Positions 7,369 through 16,554 of a DNA stretch of 64,000 bases are shown in pieces; the first letter of the stretch is position 1, and every line of letters starts with the position of its first letter. This DNA is from GYS-P2D sp964522505 (GTDB lineage Bacteria > Bacteroidota > Bacteroidia > Chitinophagales > Saprospiraceae): positions 1 through 64,000 of the forward strand of contig CAZFWJ010000009.1 of the NCBI GenBank assembly GCA_964522505.1. Direction: 5' to 3'. The notes beneath the pieces are model-generated. The model had not been told where the DNA came from. It saw nothing but the letters and a program-made list of their open reading frames with translations, and searched no databases. Both the position numbers and the translations under genes were made by a program.

Positions 7369-7989
7369 TTAATCGATATTATTTACCACATTATATATTA
7401 AGTCAATGATTTCTTCTTTGCCTTTATTCTTGACTGAAGTGGTTAGAATATGGTGAGGCATCTCCTCCCATGTCTCTCTGAGGTTACTGAAAAATGCTAC
7501 CATATTATCTTTCAGTTGCTGAGGTTTAAGCTTGTCCGTTTTAGTAAAAACGAGTATGAATGGTATCTGATTGGAACCAAGCCAGTCGATCATGTCAAGA
7601 TCAATATCTTGTGCTGGCACTCTCGAGTCGATCAAAAGAAATACACAGCCTAACATCTCTCGACGCAGTAGATATTGCTCAATCATCCTTCCCCACTTGG
7701 CCCTCATTTTCTTGGAAATCTTAGCATAACCATAACCTGGCAGATCTGCTAACACCCAATTATCCTCAACTTTAAAGAGGTTGATATGCTGAGTTTTACC
7801 AGGAGTACTGGATGTCTTAGCCAGTTTTTTACGATTGCAGATATAATTAATCAGGGATGATTTACCTACGTTAGACCGACCAATAAATGCGAACTCTGGC
7901 AAGTCAACATAAGGGGCCTTTTCGATTGTAGGAAAACTTCCTAAGAAAGATACATTCTGAATATGATATTTTGGTACAGTGTTTGACAT
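7369..7989 (-). CDS. engB: Ribosome biogenesis GTP-binding protein EngB/YsxC
   Basis: A 206-residue TRAFAC GTPase. The G1 loop GRSNVGKSS is at residues 37-45, G3 is DLPGYG, G4 is TKTD and G5 is near TTSVKNKG, all in the EngB order. The length fits the family (about 200). It assists assembly of the large ribosomal subunit in the cytoplasm. It heads a minus-strand run with the acyltransferase and exonuclease. A -7 box (8006-8013) lies just upstream, giving a 5' leader of about 10 bases. Confidence 0.95.
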   Translation of the reverse strand: MSNTVPKYHIQNVSFLGSFPTIEKAPYVDLPEFAFIGRSNVGKSSLINYICNRKKLAKTSSTPGKTQHINLFKVEDNWVLADLPGYGYAKISKKMRAKWGRMIEQYLLRREMLGCVFLLIDSRVPAQDIDLDMIDWLGSNQIPFILVFTKTDKLKPQQLKDNMVAFFSNLRETWEEMPHHILTTSVKNKGKEEIIDLIYNVVNNID

Positions 7990-8005
7990 AGGTATGATCA
8001 GAAGG

Positions 8006-8013
8006 CAAAAATA
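8006..8013 (-). promoter_or_regulatory. Candidate -7 box (TATTTTTG) for engB
   Basis: Reads TATTTTTG on the minus strand, matching the Bacteroidota TAnnTTTG element 17 bases before the engB start. No clear TTTG -33 element is seen. Confidence 0.45.
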
Positions 8014-8064
8014 AAGCTAACTTTATAATCGCACGCATAACGCTGCAACTGTTAAAACCCAACA

Positions 8065-8091
8065 ACCCTGAGTTTATACTCGGGGTTTTTT
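8065..8091 (+). terminator. Intrinsic terminator in the leader region of the response regulator gene
   Basis: ACCCTGAGT, loop TTAT, ACTCGGGGT: a 9-bp stem with one wobble, followed by T-rich sequence on the plus strand. It can be extended by an upstream AAAACCC. No plus-strand gene precedes it, so it ends either a short leader transcript or an antisense RNA from the engB promoter region. Confidence 0.65.
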
Positions 8092-8164
8092 ATTTGTGTC
8101 GTCTATCATGCCATTAGAATATCTCTAAATCCTGTAATATTGTGCCGGTAATTGACCTTAAGAA

Positions 8165-8812
8165 ATGAAAAAATCCGAAGTCCTTGTTTGTGAATCGAAT
8201 TTTCTGATCAAAGAAGGAATCAAGTCAGTAATCAATAAGAATCCGTTTTTCGAAACGGTACAAGAAGCCAAGTCTCATGATGACTTAGAGGCCAAGCTTA
8301 GCAATGGCAACTATGACATCGTCACTATTGACTTCGCAGATGAACCTCATTTTGGTTTAGACAGTATTTCGTTTATCCAGGAAGCCGCGCCGAAGGCTAA
8401 GATTCTTGTAATCTCCAATGAAGATAACAAACGTACAATCTACGATGTGTTAAGTCGTGGTGTCGAAAATTACGTCACCAAGAATTGTCGAGACCAAGAA
8501 ATCTATAAGGCCCTCGATGCTTGCATCAATAGCGAGAAATATTATTGCGGTAAAATACTCGATATCATCATCGACAAAACCTTCGGTGACGACATGATAG
8601 ATGATAAGGACAAAGTCTCATTAACCAAGCGTGAGTCAGAAATTGTGCAGCTTATTGCCCAAGGTAAGATGGCTAAAGAAATCTCCTCTATCTTGAATAT
8701 TAGCGTACATACTATCTACACTCATCGGAAGAATGTAATGAAAAAACTGGATATCAGTTCCCCTGTAGAACTGATCACCTATGCTATCAATAAGGGTATA
8801 GTAGCCATCTAA
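8165..8812 (+). CDS. LuxR/NarL-type response regulator with atypical receiver
   Basis: A 215-residue protein with an N-terminal receiver and a C-terminal LuxR HTH (about residues 150-210; LTKRESEIVQLIAQGKMAKE, then VHTIYTHRKNVMKKL). The receiver keeps the phospho-acceptor position (Asp56 in VTIDFAD), a Ser84 in the Thr position and Lys106. The usual acidic pair is reduced to Glu10-Ser11, so phosphorylation may be weak or replaced by another input. It has no histidine kinase neighbour. It converges on smc with a 4-base overlap, and an intrinsic terminator sits about 75 bases upstream in its leader. Target genes are unknown. Confidence 0.88.
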   Translation: MKKSEVLVCESNFLIKEGIKSVINKNPFFETVQEAKSHDDLEAKLSNGNYDIVTIDFADEPHFGLDSISFIQEAAPKAKILVISNEDNKRTIYDVLSRGVENYVTKNCRDQEIYKALDACINSEKYYCGKILDIIIDKTFGDDMIDDKDKVSLTKRESEIVQLIAQGKMAKEISSILNISVHTIYTHRKNVMKKLDISSPVELITYAINKGIVAI

Positions 8813-11800
8813 TTGAGCTCAGGATTAAATTCTGTCTGATCGTAAGTCCTGAAGTCTACTGCACTGACACCAGATACACCCTGTTCTTTTAAGAACACTC
8901 CGTAGAGTATGTCTACCTCGGACATGGTTAGTTTGTTGTGGGTGATTACGATAAATTGTGATCCTTTGCTAAATTCTCGGATGATCTTATTAAACTTGAG
9001 CACATTGACATCATCTAGCGGAGCGTCGACCTCATCGAAGATGCAGAATGGAGCAGGTTTGAGAAGGTAGAGTGCAAATAGGAACGAAGCAGCTGTGAGG
9101 GTCTTCTCTCCTCCTGAGAGTTGACTTATGGACTTTGGCTTCTTTCCCTTTGGCTTCGCCACGATCTCTATACGCGCATCAAGAGGATTCTCTGCGTCGA
9201 GTAATATGATATCACAATCGTCATCATCAGAGAATAATCCTTGGAAAACCTTTTTAAAGTTTACCTTGATTCGGTCAAGGCTTTCAGTGAACTTGGTCGA
9301 TGCAGCATCTTCAATTTCTGCAATTGTATCTTCTAAAGATTGTTGAGCTTCGAGGACATCATCGCGCTCTTTAGAAATATATTCATGTCGCTCTTTGATC
9401 TCGTTATATGCTGTGATGGCCATCGGATTAATCTCTCCGAAGTTTCTGATCTTATGTTGGATGCTATCGCGCTTTTTGATGAGATCTGATAATGAGCTAG
9501 TTGTATCCTGCTCTTCAGGTGGCACATATGACTTGATTTTTATTCCAAACTCAATGTCACAACGGTCTACAACAGCTTGCAAGTCAAATTTTTTGGTAGA
9601 TAGCTTTTCATTGAAATTGCTGATCAAGTTGTCTTTCTGATGGAGGGATTGTTGTTGTTTGCTCCTCTGCTTCTCCATTTCGAATATCTTACCCTTCTCT
9701 TTGTAATAGGTGTCCTCATACGAGTTAAGGCGCTTCTGCAATGCTTCTTTCTGATCGTAGAGCCCGGACAGAATTTTCTTTACGCTCGCTATTTCAGTAT
9801 TGTAATTAGCTACTTGCTCTACCAAAAGTTCTGATTCTCGTTGTTTTGACGAGATGTTTCGCTCAATATTTACCAAGCTCTCCCTTTGGAATTCAGCATC
9901 TTTCCTAAGTAATTGGAGCTGATTCTCTTTCTGATATAGGTTTCTATTAGACTCATCACGTCTCTGAGACAATAACGTCATCTTATTGTAAGAAGCACTA
10001 ATCTCCAGAGAGAGTTGCTCATCAGATATCTCATCTGATTTCACATTGATGAGATTTTGAACTTCTATTTCTTGAGCTGCGATCTTTGCTACTAAAGATG
10101 TGCTCTTGCCTTCTGATTCATCAATTTGATTCTTGATTGCTTCAAGGTTACCATGTTGATTGGATATCTGGCTTGTAACTTGATAGAGTTCTCGTTCGAT
10201 ACCTTGCTTTTTCTGTTGAATTTGATGGAGTTCTATCTGATTCGCATTTAGCTCATTTTTATTGACCGTAACATTGTATTCATGGTCTGACAACTTTTTC
10301 TGCATCTTTTCAGTATCAGACAGAGACTGATCATACTGCTTTTGTAGGTTTTCCAATATCTGTTTGCGTCCGAGCTGCACCCCTTCAAACAATGTGTTGG
10401 AACCGCCATATATAGCCCCTTTAGTAGAGATGCGATATTGTTGATTATCTAAGATCGTAATGCCCTCAACTGCATTTTTCTTAGTACTCATAGAAGTTGC
10501 GATGTATACGTTCTGTGTGAGATACTCGATAAGCCCTTTGTGTTCCTTTTGAAATTCTAACACGTCAATAAGTCTGATATGATCTTTTAAATCAGACGTT
10601 ATTTTTGCTTCTACAAGCTCATCGATAATGATCAAATTAGTCTTGCCTTTTTGAGCCTGACTTACCATCGTAAGCAACTGGTTCGCCTGTTTTCTATTAC
10701 CAGCGATAATGTGATGTAGCTTGTCTTGGAAGAACAGTTCAACAATGCCTGTGTATTGATCATCAGTAACCGTTATTAGGTCAGACATTGTCACAAGCGA
10801 ATTGTCTTCTGACTGTAGATAAGCCACAGATTGTGGAACTCCCTCATTTTTTTCGATGACGTTTTTTAGAAACTTAATGCGCTGTTGCAATGAGGACTGA
10901 TTTAATTCTGCTTGTTGAAGACTCTTTTTATGTTCTTCTAATCTTGCTGAGGCTTTTTCGGCATTTTGCATTGATTTTTCGATAGCCTCTTGAATCTTAT
11001 CATGTTCCTTGATTACCTCGTTCAACTCCTTACTGAATTCCTTCTCACGAGTTTTGAGCGGCTTGCTATTTTCTTTAAGAACATTAACCCGCTGCTGTAA
11101 TTGCTCGATACCAGAGAGCGTCATCTGATGCTCTGTCTTCAATGATTCAAAAGTCAATTGCGCTGTGCGAACCACCTGCTGTCTCTGTGCAGCCTCTGTT
11201 TTTATCAGCGACTCTTTTTGTCTTAGATCGTGATGTTCTTTTTGAATGAATTCAAATTCATTCATGGCCTTTGTTGCTTCAACTTTGAGTTCATTAAGCT
11301 CTCTTTCAATAGAGTTTATACTACCATCTACAAGTTGAACTTTATCAGTAGATTCTTTAATCTTCTTCTCATCTTGACTGATTATCGTCTTATTAGTTGA
11401 TATCTGGTTATTGGCATTAATGATCTGCTGATTGAGTAGGTTTTTACTGTTTTCTTTTTGCCCTAATTCTTCAATTAATGCATTATAGCTCTTCTGATCT
11501 TGGTTGAGACTTATCTCTGAGTCGAGAATATCTTTTTTATGCTTTTCAATATTCGCATCTAAGGTTTTGATCTCAGTCTCCAATTTGAGCTTGTGATCCT
11601 TCTCTGTTGTCACCTTACCAGAAATTTCGGATATAGACTCATTAATTGCTTTGACTTCCATTGAAGCAGCAAGTAGCGAGGTGTCTTTATAACTTTCTTT
11701 AAGCGCATTGAATTTTTCAGTGCGTTTAGCCTGTCGCTCAAAAGAGCTCATATTTTTTTCAATCTCATACAGCAGATCATGAACCCTGTCAAGATCTTCC

Positions 11801-12354
11801 TTGGTACTACGCAACTTAGATTGTGTCTCTTTTTTACGGATTTTATATTTGGTGATACCTGCAGCTTGTTCGATCATATAGCGACGTGACCCCCCATTGT
11901 CATGGAGGATATCCTCGACCATATTGAGACTTATTATCGCATAAGAATTGGAACCTATGCCGCTATCAATGAACAGAGAAGTAATATCTTTCTTCCTGCA
12001 GGTGACATCGTTAAGACGATATTCACTGCTACCATCTCGATATAAGATACGTGAGATACTTACTTCATTATAATCAGTAGGGAGGATGTTCTTAGTATTG
12101 TCAAAAGTCAGTGTCGCCCTAGCTACTCTACCCTCTTTTCGCGTCTTAGTACCATTGAATAGAACATCAGACATGGAGTCAAGTCTAAGCTCTGAGGTTT
12201 TCTGTTCTCCAAGAACCCATCGCACGGCATCCACGATATTGGACTTACCTGAGCCATTAGGGCCAACTATGCCGATCAGATTTTCGCTAAAGTTGATGAG
12301 CGTGTCATCGGCGAAACTCTTGAATCCTTTTATGCTCAGGCTTTTTAGGCGCAT
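8809..12354 (-). CDS. smc: Chromosome segregation protein SMC
   Basis: An 1181-residue SMC ATPase, the usual bacterial length. Walker A GPNGSGKSN is at residues 31-39. Two long coiled-coil arms flank a hinge around residues 500-660 (EGVPQSVAYL to GAIYGGSN). The ABC signature LSGGEKT starts near 1079 and Walker B ends in DEVDAPLDD near 1107-1115. It organises and segregates chromosomes, normally with ScpA and ScpB, which are not in this window. The -7 box at 12359-12366 is so close to the ATG that the mRNA would be almost leaderless, unless it is transcribed with xylulokinase 28 bases upstream. Confidence 0.97.
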   Translation of the reverse strand: MRLKSLSIKGFKSFADDTLINFSENLIGIVGPNGSGKSNIVDAVRWVLGEQKTSELRLDSMSDVLFNGTKTRKEGRVARATLTFDNTKNILPTDYNEVSISRILYRDGSSEYRLNDVTCRKKDITSLFIDSGIGSNSYAIISLNMVEDILHDNGGSRRYMIEQAAGITKYKIRKKETQSKLRSTKEDLDRVHDLLYEIEKNMSSFERQAKRTEKFNALKESYKDTSLLAASMEVKAINESISEISGKVTTEKDHKLKLETEIKTLDANIEKHKKDILDSEISLNQDQKSYNALIEELGQKENSKNLLNQQIINANNQISTNKTIISQDEKKIKESTDKVQLVDGSINSIERELNELKVEATKAMNEFEFIQKEHHDLRQKESLIKTEAAQRQQVVRTAQLTFESLKTEHQMTLSGIEQLQQRVNVLKENSKPLKTREKEFSKELNEVIKEHDKIQEAIEKSMQNAEKASARLEEHKKSLQQAELNQSSLQQRIKFLKNVIEKNEGVPQSVAYLQSEDNSLVTMSDLITVTDDQYTGIVELFFQDKLHHIIAGNRKQANQLLTMVSQAQKGKTNLIIIDELVEAKITSDLKDHIRLIDVLEFQKEHKGLIEYLTQNVYIATSMSTKKNAVEGITILDNQQYRISTKGAIYGGSNTLFEGVQLGRKQILENLQKQYDQSLSDTEKMQKKLSDHEYNVTVNKNELNANQIELHQIQQKKQGIERELYQVTSQISNQHGNLEAIKNQIDESEGKSTSLVAKIAAQEIEVQNLINVKSDEISDEQLSLEISASYNKMTLLSQRRDESNRNLYQKENQLQLLRKDAEFQRESLVNIERNISSKQRESELLVEQVANYNTEIASVKKILSGLYDQKEALQKRLNSYEDTYYKEKGKIFEMEKQRSKQQQSLHQKDNLISNFNEKLSTKKFDLQAVVDRCDIEFGIKIKSYVPPEEQDTTSSLSDLIKKRDSIQHKIRNFGEINPMAITAYNEIKERHEYISKERDDVLEAQQSLEDTIAEIEDAASTKFTESLDRIKVNFKKVFQGLFSDDDDCDIILLDAENPLDARIEIVAKPKGKKPKSISQLSGGEKTLTAASFLFALYLLKPAPFCIFDEVDAPLDDVNVLKFNKIIREFSKGSQFIVITHNKLTMSEVDILYGVFLKEQGVSGVSAVDFRTYDQTEFNPELN

Positions 12355-12358
12355 CGAG

Positions 12359-12366
12359 CAAAGATA
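12359..12366 (-). promoter_or_regulatory. Candidate -7 box (TATCTTTG) just before smc
   Basis: A perfect TAnnTTTG match on the minus strand, ending 5 bases before the smc ATG. If used, transcription would begin at or within a few bases of the start codon. Confidence 0.35.
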
Positions 12367-12382
12367 GAATTTGTAACAAAAA

Positions 12383-13864
12383 TCACTTTAGTTGTTGCTC
12401 TAATATGTTTAGCCACTTCTTATACGCAGATTTCTGCTTGTCCGTATTCTTATTTGGAGTATAAGAATTAACATATTGTAGACCGTTCATGGCGGACTCA
12501 ATATCGGTAAATACACCGATAGATACAGCGCTCGCTCGGGCTGCTCCAACAGCTCCTGTTGTGTTTACAAGTCTGATTGTAGAACCAGTAAGATCACTAA
12601 TCATCTGGCCAAATACTGCTGATTGAAACATATTATCATTTCCAGCTATGATCTCATCAAGGATAAGTCCCATGTCCTTCATAATGTTAATACCATAGAC
12701 AAATGAGAATGCAATACCCTCGAGTGTTGCCCTTACATAGTGTCCTTGACCATGTAGATTGAAAGAAATTCCATGAAACTGAGCATTCAATTCTTGATTG
12801 CCAAGCATGCGCTCTGCTCCATTCCCGAATGGTAGAAAGCTAAGGCCATCTGCGCCTATATCTACCTGAGATACTAGTTCTTCAAGTTCTTGATAGCTGA
12901 GACTCGATCCTGTGATCTGGCGGATATGATTATAGGCTATACCCGTACCATTGATACATAAAAGTACGCCGATGTAAGGATATTCTGTGCTGTAATTTAT
13001 GTGAGCGAAGTTATTGACTCTTGATAATGGATCACAAGTCTTATGACCGATTACGCCATATACGACACCCGATGTGCCACCTGTAGCCGCCACTTGTCCA
13101 GGACGTAATACACCGAGAGAAAGGGCATTGTTAGGTTGATCTCCAGCCCGATAACCTATGGGGATACCTGCAACCAAGCCAGTCTGCTGAGCGGCCTCAG
13201 TTGTAATCGTGCCTTGCAAGGAGATTGTGGGACAGCATTCTGGAAATATATCCTTATTAAATCCATATGTTTTAAGAATAGATCCTGAAAGTTGATCATC
13301 CTGAAAATCCCATAGTATACCTTCTGACAATCCTGATATGGTGGTCTTAGGCTGTCCTGTGAGCATCATGGCGATATAATCGCCTGGAAGCATTACCTTA
13401 TAGATTTGCCTATAGATTTCAGGCTCATATTGCTTGATCCACGCCAGCTTGGAAGCGGTAAAGTTTCCTGGGCTATTCATATGCCTCGACAGACATTCTT
13501 GACTACCTATTTTTCCAAATGCCTCTTCACCTATAGCTACAGCTCGGCTATCACACCAGATGATCGATGGACGTAATACTTTCAGATCTTTATCAACTAC
13601 TACAAGGCCATGCATCTGATATGAGATACCGATAGATTTGATGTTTGTGGGAGGTATTCCAGTACTCGCTAACAAGTCTTTGGTAGACTTGCAGAGATGT
13701 TCCCACCAAATAAGTGGTTCTTGCTCAGCCCAGCCAGGTTTGTGGGCTATCATGGATAACTCATCCTGTGGAGAACGTACGCTTAGTAGCTCACGATTCT
13801 GCGTTAAGTCAACAAGCGAAGCTTTAATAGATGAACTTCCAATATCATAGCCTAAAGCGTACAC
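12383..13864 (-). CDS. xylB: Xylulokinase (FGGY family carbohydrate kinase)
   Basis: A 493-residue FGGY kinase with the two actin-like halves. The N-terminal phosphate motif is YDIGSSSIKASLVD. The substrate loop ISYQMHGLVV is characteristic of xylulokinases, GDQPNNALSLG carries the catalytic Asp, and GGTSGVVYGV is the second phosphate loop. It converts D-xylulose and ATP to xylulose 5-phosphate in the cytoplasm. No xylose isomerase or transporter is adjacent, so it may belong to a dispersed pentose pathway. It is on the same strand as smc and 28 bases before it. A related pentulose substrate remains possible. Confidence 0.85.
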   Translation of the reverse strand: MYALGYDIGSSSIKASLVDLTQNRELLSVRSPQDELSMIAHKPGWAEQEPLIWWEHLCKSTKDLLASTGIPPTNIKSIGISYQMHGLVVVDKDLKVLRPSIIWCDSRAVAIGEEAFGKIGSQECLSRHMNSPGNFTASKLAWIKQYEPEIYRQIYKVMLPGDYIAMMLTGQPKTTISGLSEGILWDFQDDQLSGSILKTYGFNKDIFPECCPTISLQGTITTEAAQQTGLVAGIPIGYRAGDQPNNALSLGVLRPGQVAATGGTSGVVYGVIGHKTCDPLSRVNNFAHINYSTEYPYIGVLLCINGTGIAYNHIRQITGSSLSYQELEELVSQVDIGADGLSFLPFGNGAERMLGNQELNAQFHGISFNLHGQGHYVRATLEGIAFSFVYGINIMKDMGLILDEIIAGNDNMFQSAVFGQMISDLTGSTIRLVNTTGAVGAARASAVSIGVFTDIESAMNGLQYVNSYTPNKNTDKQKSAYKKWLNILEQQLK

Positions 13865-13946
13865 GATTAAATACTTTTAATGAGGTATAGATGTCCAATA
13901 ATAAGATTATTTATGCAGTCTTTATGATCTCATCGATTAAGTACAT

Positions 13947-14990
13947 ATGATAACTGAACAGACTTCACGACTCATTGGATTGAGTGCACATCGTATCCAA
14001 CATGGAGAGCATTCACATTTGCATCTGTCAGATAAAGCTATCGAGATTACACCCTCCATTGAGGAGGCCTTGGTGAATAGTCTTGTCTTGCCAATGATAG
14101 ATCGCGAAGAAGATTTTCAGTTTACATTCAGTAATGATGATCATAAATTAAATCCTTTGTTTCAGTTGTCAAACACCATATTTCAATCGAAAGAAGATTT
14201 TCACAGGACTGGACAATCGATGATAAAGCACCTTTTTCAATGTTCTAACCATCCTAATATCAAGAGTGGTGATGTTATCGTCATGTACATTGAGGATATC
14301 CCTTATTACGATGAATTGGTCAGTGGCATTGGTATCTTTAAATCTGAATCTCTGGAACAGTACATCACATTTGATCAAGCCGATCAGCAGATCACCATTA
14401 ATATAGAACAAGGAGTGTCAGTTAATAAGCTTGATAAGGCTGCACTTATCCTCAATACTGAAATTGATGAAGGATACATCATAAAGATGAGTGATCGGAC
14501 CAATGGAAATCAAGAAGCTCAATATTGGGAACAGGATTTCCTGAATATAAGGACTAAAGACAACCCCTATCATACTACGACTAAGTACATGAATCTCGCA
14601 GAGAGCTATCTGAAACATCAGATTAATCAAGAGTTTGAGATCGACCCGTTGCATCAGAAGGTATTGCTAAAGGAAAGCATAGATTTTTTCAAAGAAAATC
14701 AGTCTTTTACTCAAGAAGAGTATAAGAATCAGGTCCTCCAAAATACGGATGTGATGGAGTCATTTGATTCTTTCAGTGCGGGCTATCAGCGTGAGCTTGA
14801 GGTTAAGTTCGAAGATACCATTACTGTTTCTCCTAAAGCAGTTAAGAAGAGTCAGAAGTACTTCAAGTCAGTTTTGAAGTTAGACAAGAACTTTCATATC
14901 TATATCCATGGTGATCATAGCATGATAGAACGAGGAACGGATCACGACGGGCGAAAATATTATAAAGTGTATTACGAAGAAGAGCGATAA
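13947..14990 (+). CDS. Nucleoid-associated protein (NdpA/YejK family)
   Basis: A 347-residue soluble protein matching the plan of the NdpA family: an N-terminal helical segment, a conserved centre with YFLNTEIDEG-like sequence (here ALILNTEIDEGYIIKMSD), and a basic C-terminal half (SPKAVKKSQKYFKSVLKLDK). Members associate with the nucleoid; their exact role in Bacteroidota is not established. It is divergent from xylB, with 82 bases between. The closing tyrosine-rich segment (HDGRKYYKVYY) resembles Bacteroidota relatives I remember. Confidence 0.75.
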   Translation: MITEQTSRLIGLSAHRIQHGEHSHLHLSDKAIEITPSIEEALVNSLVLPMIDREEDFQFTFSNDDHKLNPLFQLSNTIFQSKEDFHRTGQSMIKHLFQCSNHPNIKSGDVIVMYIEDIPYYDELVSGIGIFKSESLEQYITFDQADQQITINIEQGVSVNKLDKAALILNTEIDEGYIIKMSDRTNGNQEAQYWEQDFLNIRTKDNPYHTTTKYMNLAESYLKHQINQEFEIDPLHQKVLLKESIDFFKENQSFTQEEYKNQVLQNTDVMESFDSFSAGYQRELEVKFEDTITVSPKAVKKSQKYFKSVLKLDKNFHIYIHGDHSMIERGTDHDGRKYYKVYYEEER

Positions 14991-15034
14991 TTTAGATGAT
15001 CTATCTATTTTAATAGATCTGAATAATTGTAGTT

Positions 15035-15529
15035 ATGAAAGACTTCGACTGGACCTCATTCACAAGAAGGATTGCTGTCAAGGCGCCTATATCTGAACTC
15101 TATGACGCTTGGACAAAACCTGAAGGCTTAGAGAAATGGTTCTTGAGTAAAGCTCATTATACTCGATCAGACGGCTCTATTGTTGGAACTGATGAGAGTA
15201 TCAGTCCGACTGATAAATATAAATGGTCCTGGTATACCTGGGATATTATAGAAGAAGGAGTCGTATTGAAAACGAATGGAAAAGATATGATGTCATTTTC
15301 TTTTGCGGGAACATGTTCCGTTGAGATAAATTTGGAACAACTCCAAGCAGAAATCATGGTTACATTAACTCAAAGTGATATCCCAACAGATGATATGTCC
15401 AAAAAAGAAATCAGGTTGGGATGCTTCGAAGGATGGTCTTTCTATATGACAAATCTAAAGTCCGTTTATGAAGGCGGACTCGATCTAAGGAACATGAATA
15501 ATGACTTAAAAGGGGTCATTAATTCCTAA
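15035..15529 (+). CDS. AHSA1/SRPBCC domain protein
   Basis: A 164-residue single-domain protein of the START/Bet v1-like superfamily. The opening (RRIAVKAPISELYDAWTKPE followed by WF) and the closing GWSFYMTNLKSVYEGG are typical of Aha1 C-terminal-like proteins. These have a deep hydrophobic cavity, and ligands are mostly unknown. There is no signal peptide, so it is cytoplasmic. It follows the nucleoid protein gene by 44 bases and may be co-transcribed. It is convergent with the pseudouridine synthase gene, whose stop lies 7 bases away. Confidence 0.85.
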   Translation: MKDFDWTSFTRRIAVKAPISELYDAWTKPEGLEKWFLSKAHYTRSDGSIVGTDESISPTDKYKWSWYTWDIIEEGVVLKTNGKDMMSFSFAGTCSVEINLEQLQAEIMVTLTQSDIPTDDMSKKEIRLGCFEGWSFYMTNLKSVYEGGLDLRNMNNDLKGVINS

Positions 15530-15536
15530 CTCCTCC

Positions 15537-16427
15537 TCATACCTCGATGATTTTACTAAATTTTTTCGGCAGATCAATCGATTCTACGATTGTTGCATGT
15601 GTCATTGGGTGTTCAAATTTAATTCCCGTAGAGCTCAGAAAGAGACCTGATGATTTAGAAATTTTACCTTCTATAAAATATTTTCGATCACCAAGTATAG
15701 GTGTGCCATTCTCTAACATATGTATACGAAGTTGATGGCGCCTACCAGTGATAGGCTGGAGTTTTACAAGACTCAATGAGTTGTACTTATCAGAGTTTAT
15801 TGACTTAAGCACTTCATACTGAGTCTGGGCAGATTTAGTCTTAATATTATTATCAATCATACCTTCCCCTTTGATATCACCCATCACTATAGCGTGGTAT
15901 GTTTTCTCTATTTTCTTTTCAGCAAATAGATTGGATAAAGCGGTATGGCAGGATCTGGTTTTAGCGATGAGTATTAGACCAGATGTTGAGTGATCCAATC
16001 TATGTACAGGTAGAGGACGAGGCAGGCTATCTACTTCGGTAGATTGCTTTAAATTTTTGGGTAGAGCATTCTCTAAAGTTCTCTTTTGATTTCCGCTAAC
16101 TATAATGCCAGCAGGCTTGAATACTATGGCGAGAAAGTCGTCTTCATAAGTGACTTCAACATCAAGATTTATAGAGGGTTTCTTGTCTTTAGCTTCGAGT
16201 AATCTAATCGTTTCATGACCATTGATGAGCTTACCTGTAGTACCTCTTTGACCATCTACAGTTATGAGGCCTTTTGAGATTGCTTTTTTAATACCCTTTC
16301 TTGATTTGATTATTTCAAATATGCCAACGGCATAGTCAGAGAGCCGCTGAGCCTGATCAAGCTCAGGAACTATATGTTTTTCGATCGTGTTCAAGACGAC
16401 AAAGGTAAAGATTAAGAGTTCACTCAA
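15537..16427 (-). CDS. RluA-family RNA pseudouridine synthase
   Basis: A 296-residue enzyme with an S4-like N-terminal part (RKGIKKAISKGLITVDGQRG, then LINGHETIRL) and the RluA catalytic domain. The catalytic Asp lies in PVHRLDHSTSGL. Downstream motifs are LQPITGRRHQLRIHM and GDRKYF. It converts specific uridines of rRNA or tRNA to pseudouridine; the target is not predictable. The frame opens with TTG at 16427, and a second TTG ten codons later is also possible. No ATG precedes the S4 region, so a non-ATG start is likely. Confidence 0.85.
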   Translation of the reverse strand: MSELLIFTFVVLNTIEKHIVPELDQAQRLSDYAVGIFEIIKSRKGIKKAISKGLITVDGQRGTTGKLINGHETIRLLEAKDKKPSINLDVEVTYEDDFLAIVFKPAGIIVSGNQKRTLENALPKNLKQSTEVDSLPRPLPVHRLDHSTSGLILIAKTRSCHTALSNLFAEKKIEKTYHAIVMGDIKGEGMIDNNIKTKSAQTQYEVLKSINSDKYNSLSLVKLQPITGRRHQLRIHMLENGTPILGDRKYFIEGKISKSSGLFLSSTGIKFEHPMTHATIVESIDLPKKFSKIIEV

Positions 16428-16554
16428 CGATTAAATATCAGTGATACCCAATTGCATTAACAAGTTTGAATCTTGGTTAGTATCTATAACGCTGAGAGAA
16501 AGAATTATATGTCCTAAAACATCTTGCTATCTTTATTTAACTAACACACTAATT

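Noticed and set aside
16441..16554. A GTG start giving a 38-residue leader on the secreted protein
   Set aside because: It would precede an obvious signal peptide that begins at 16555.
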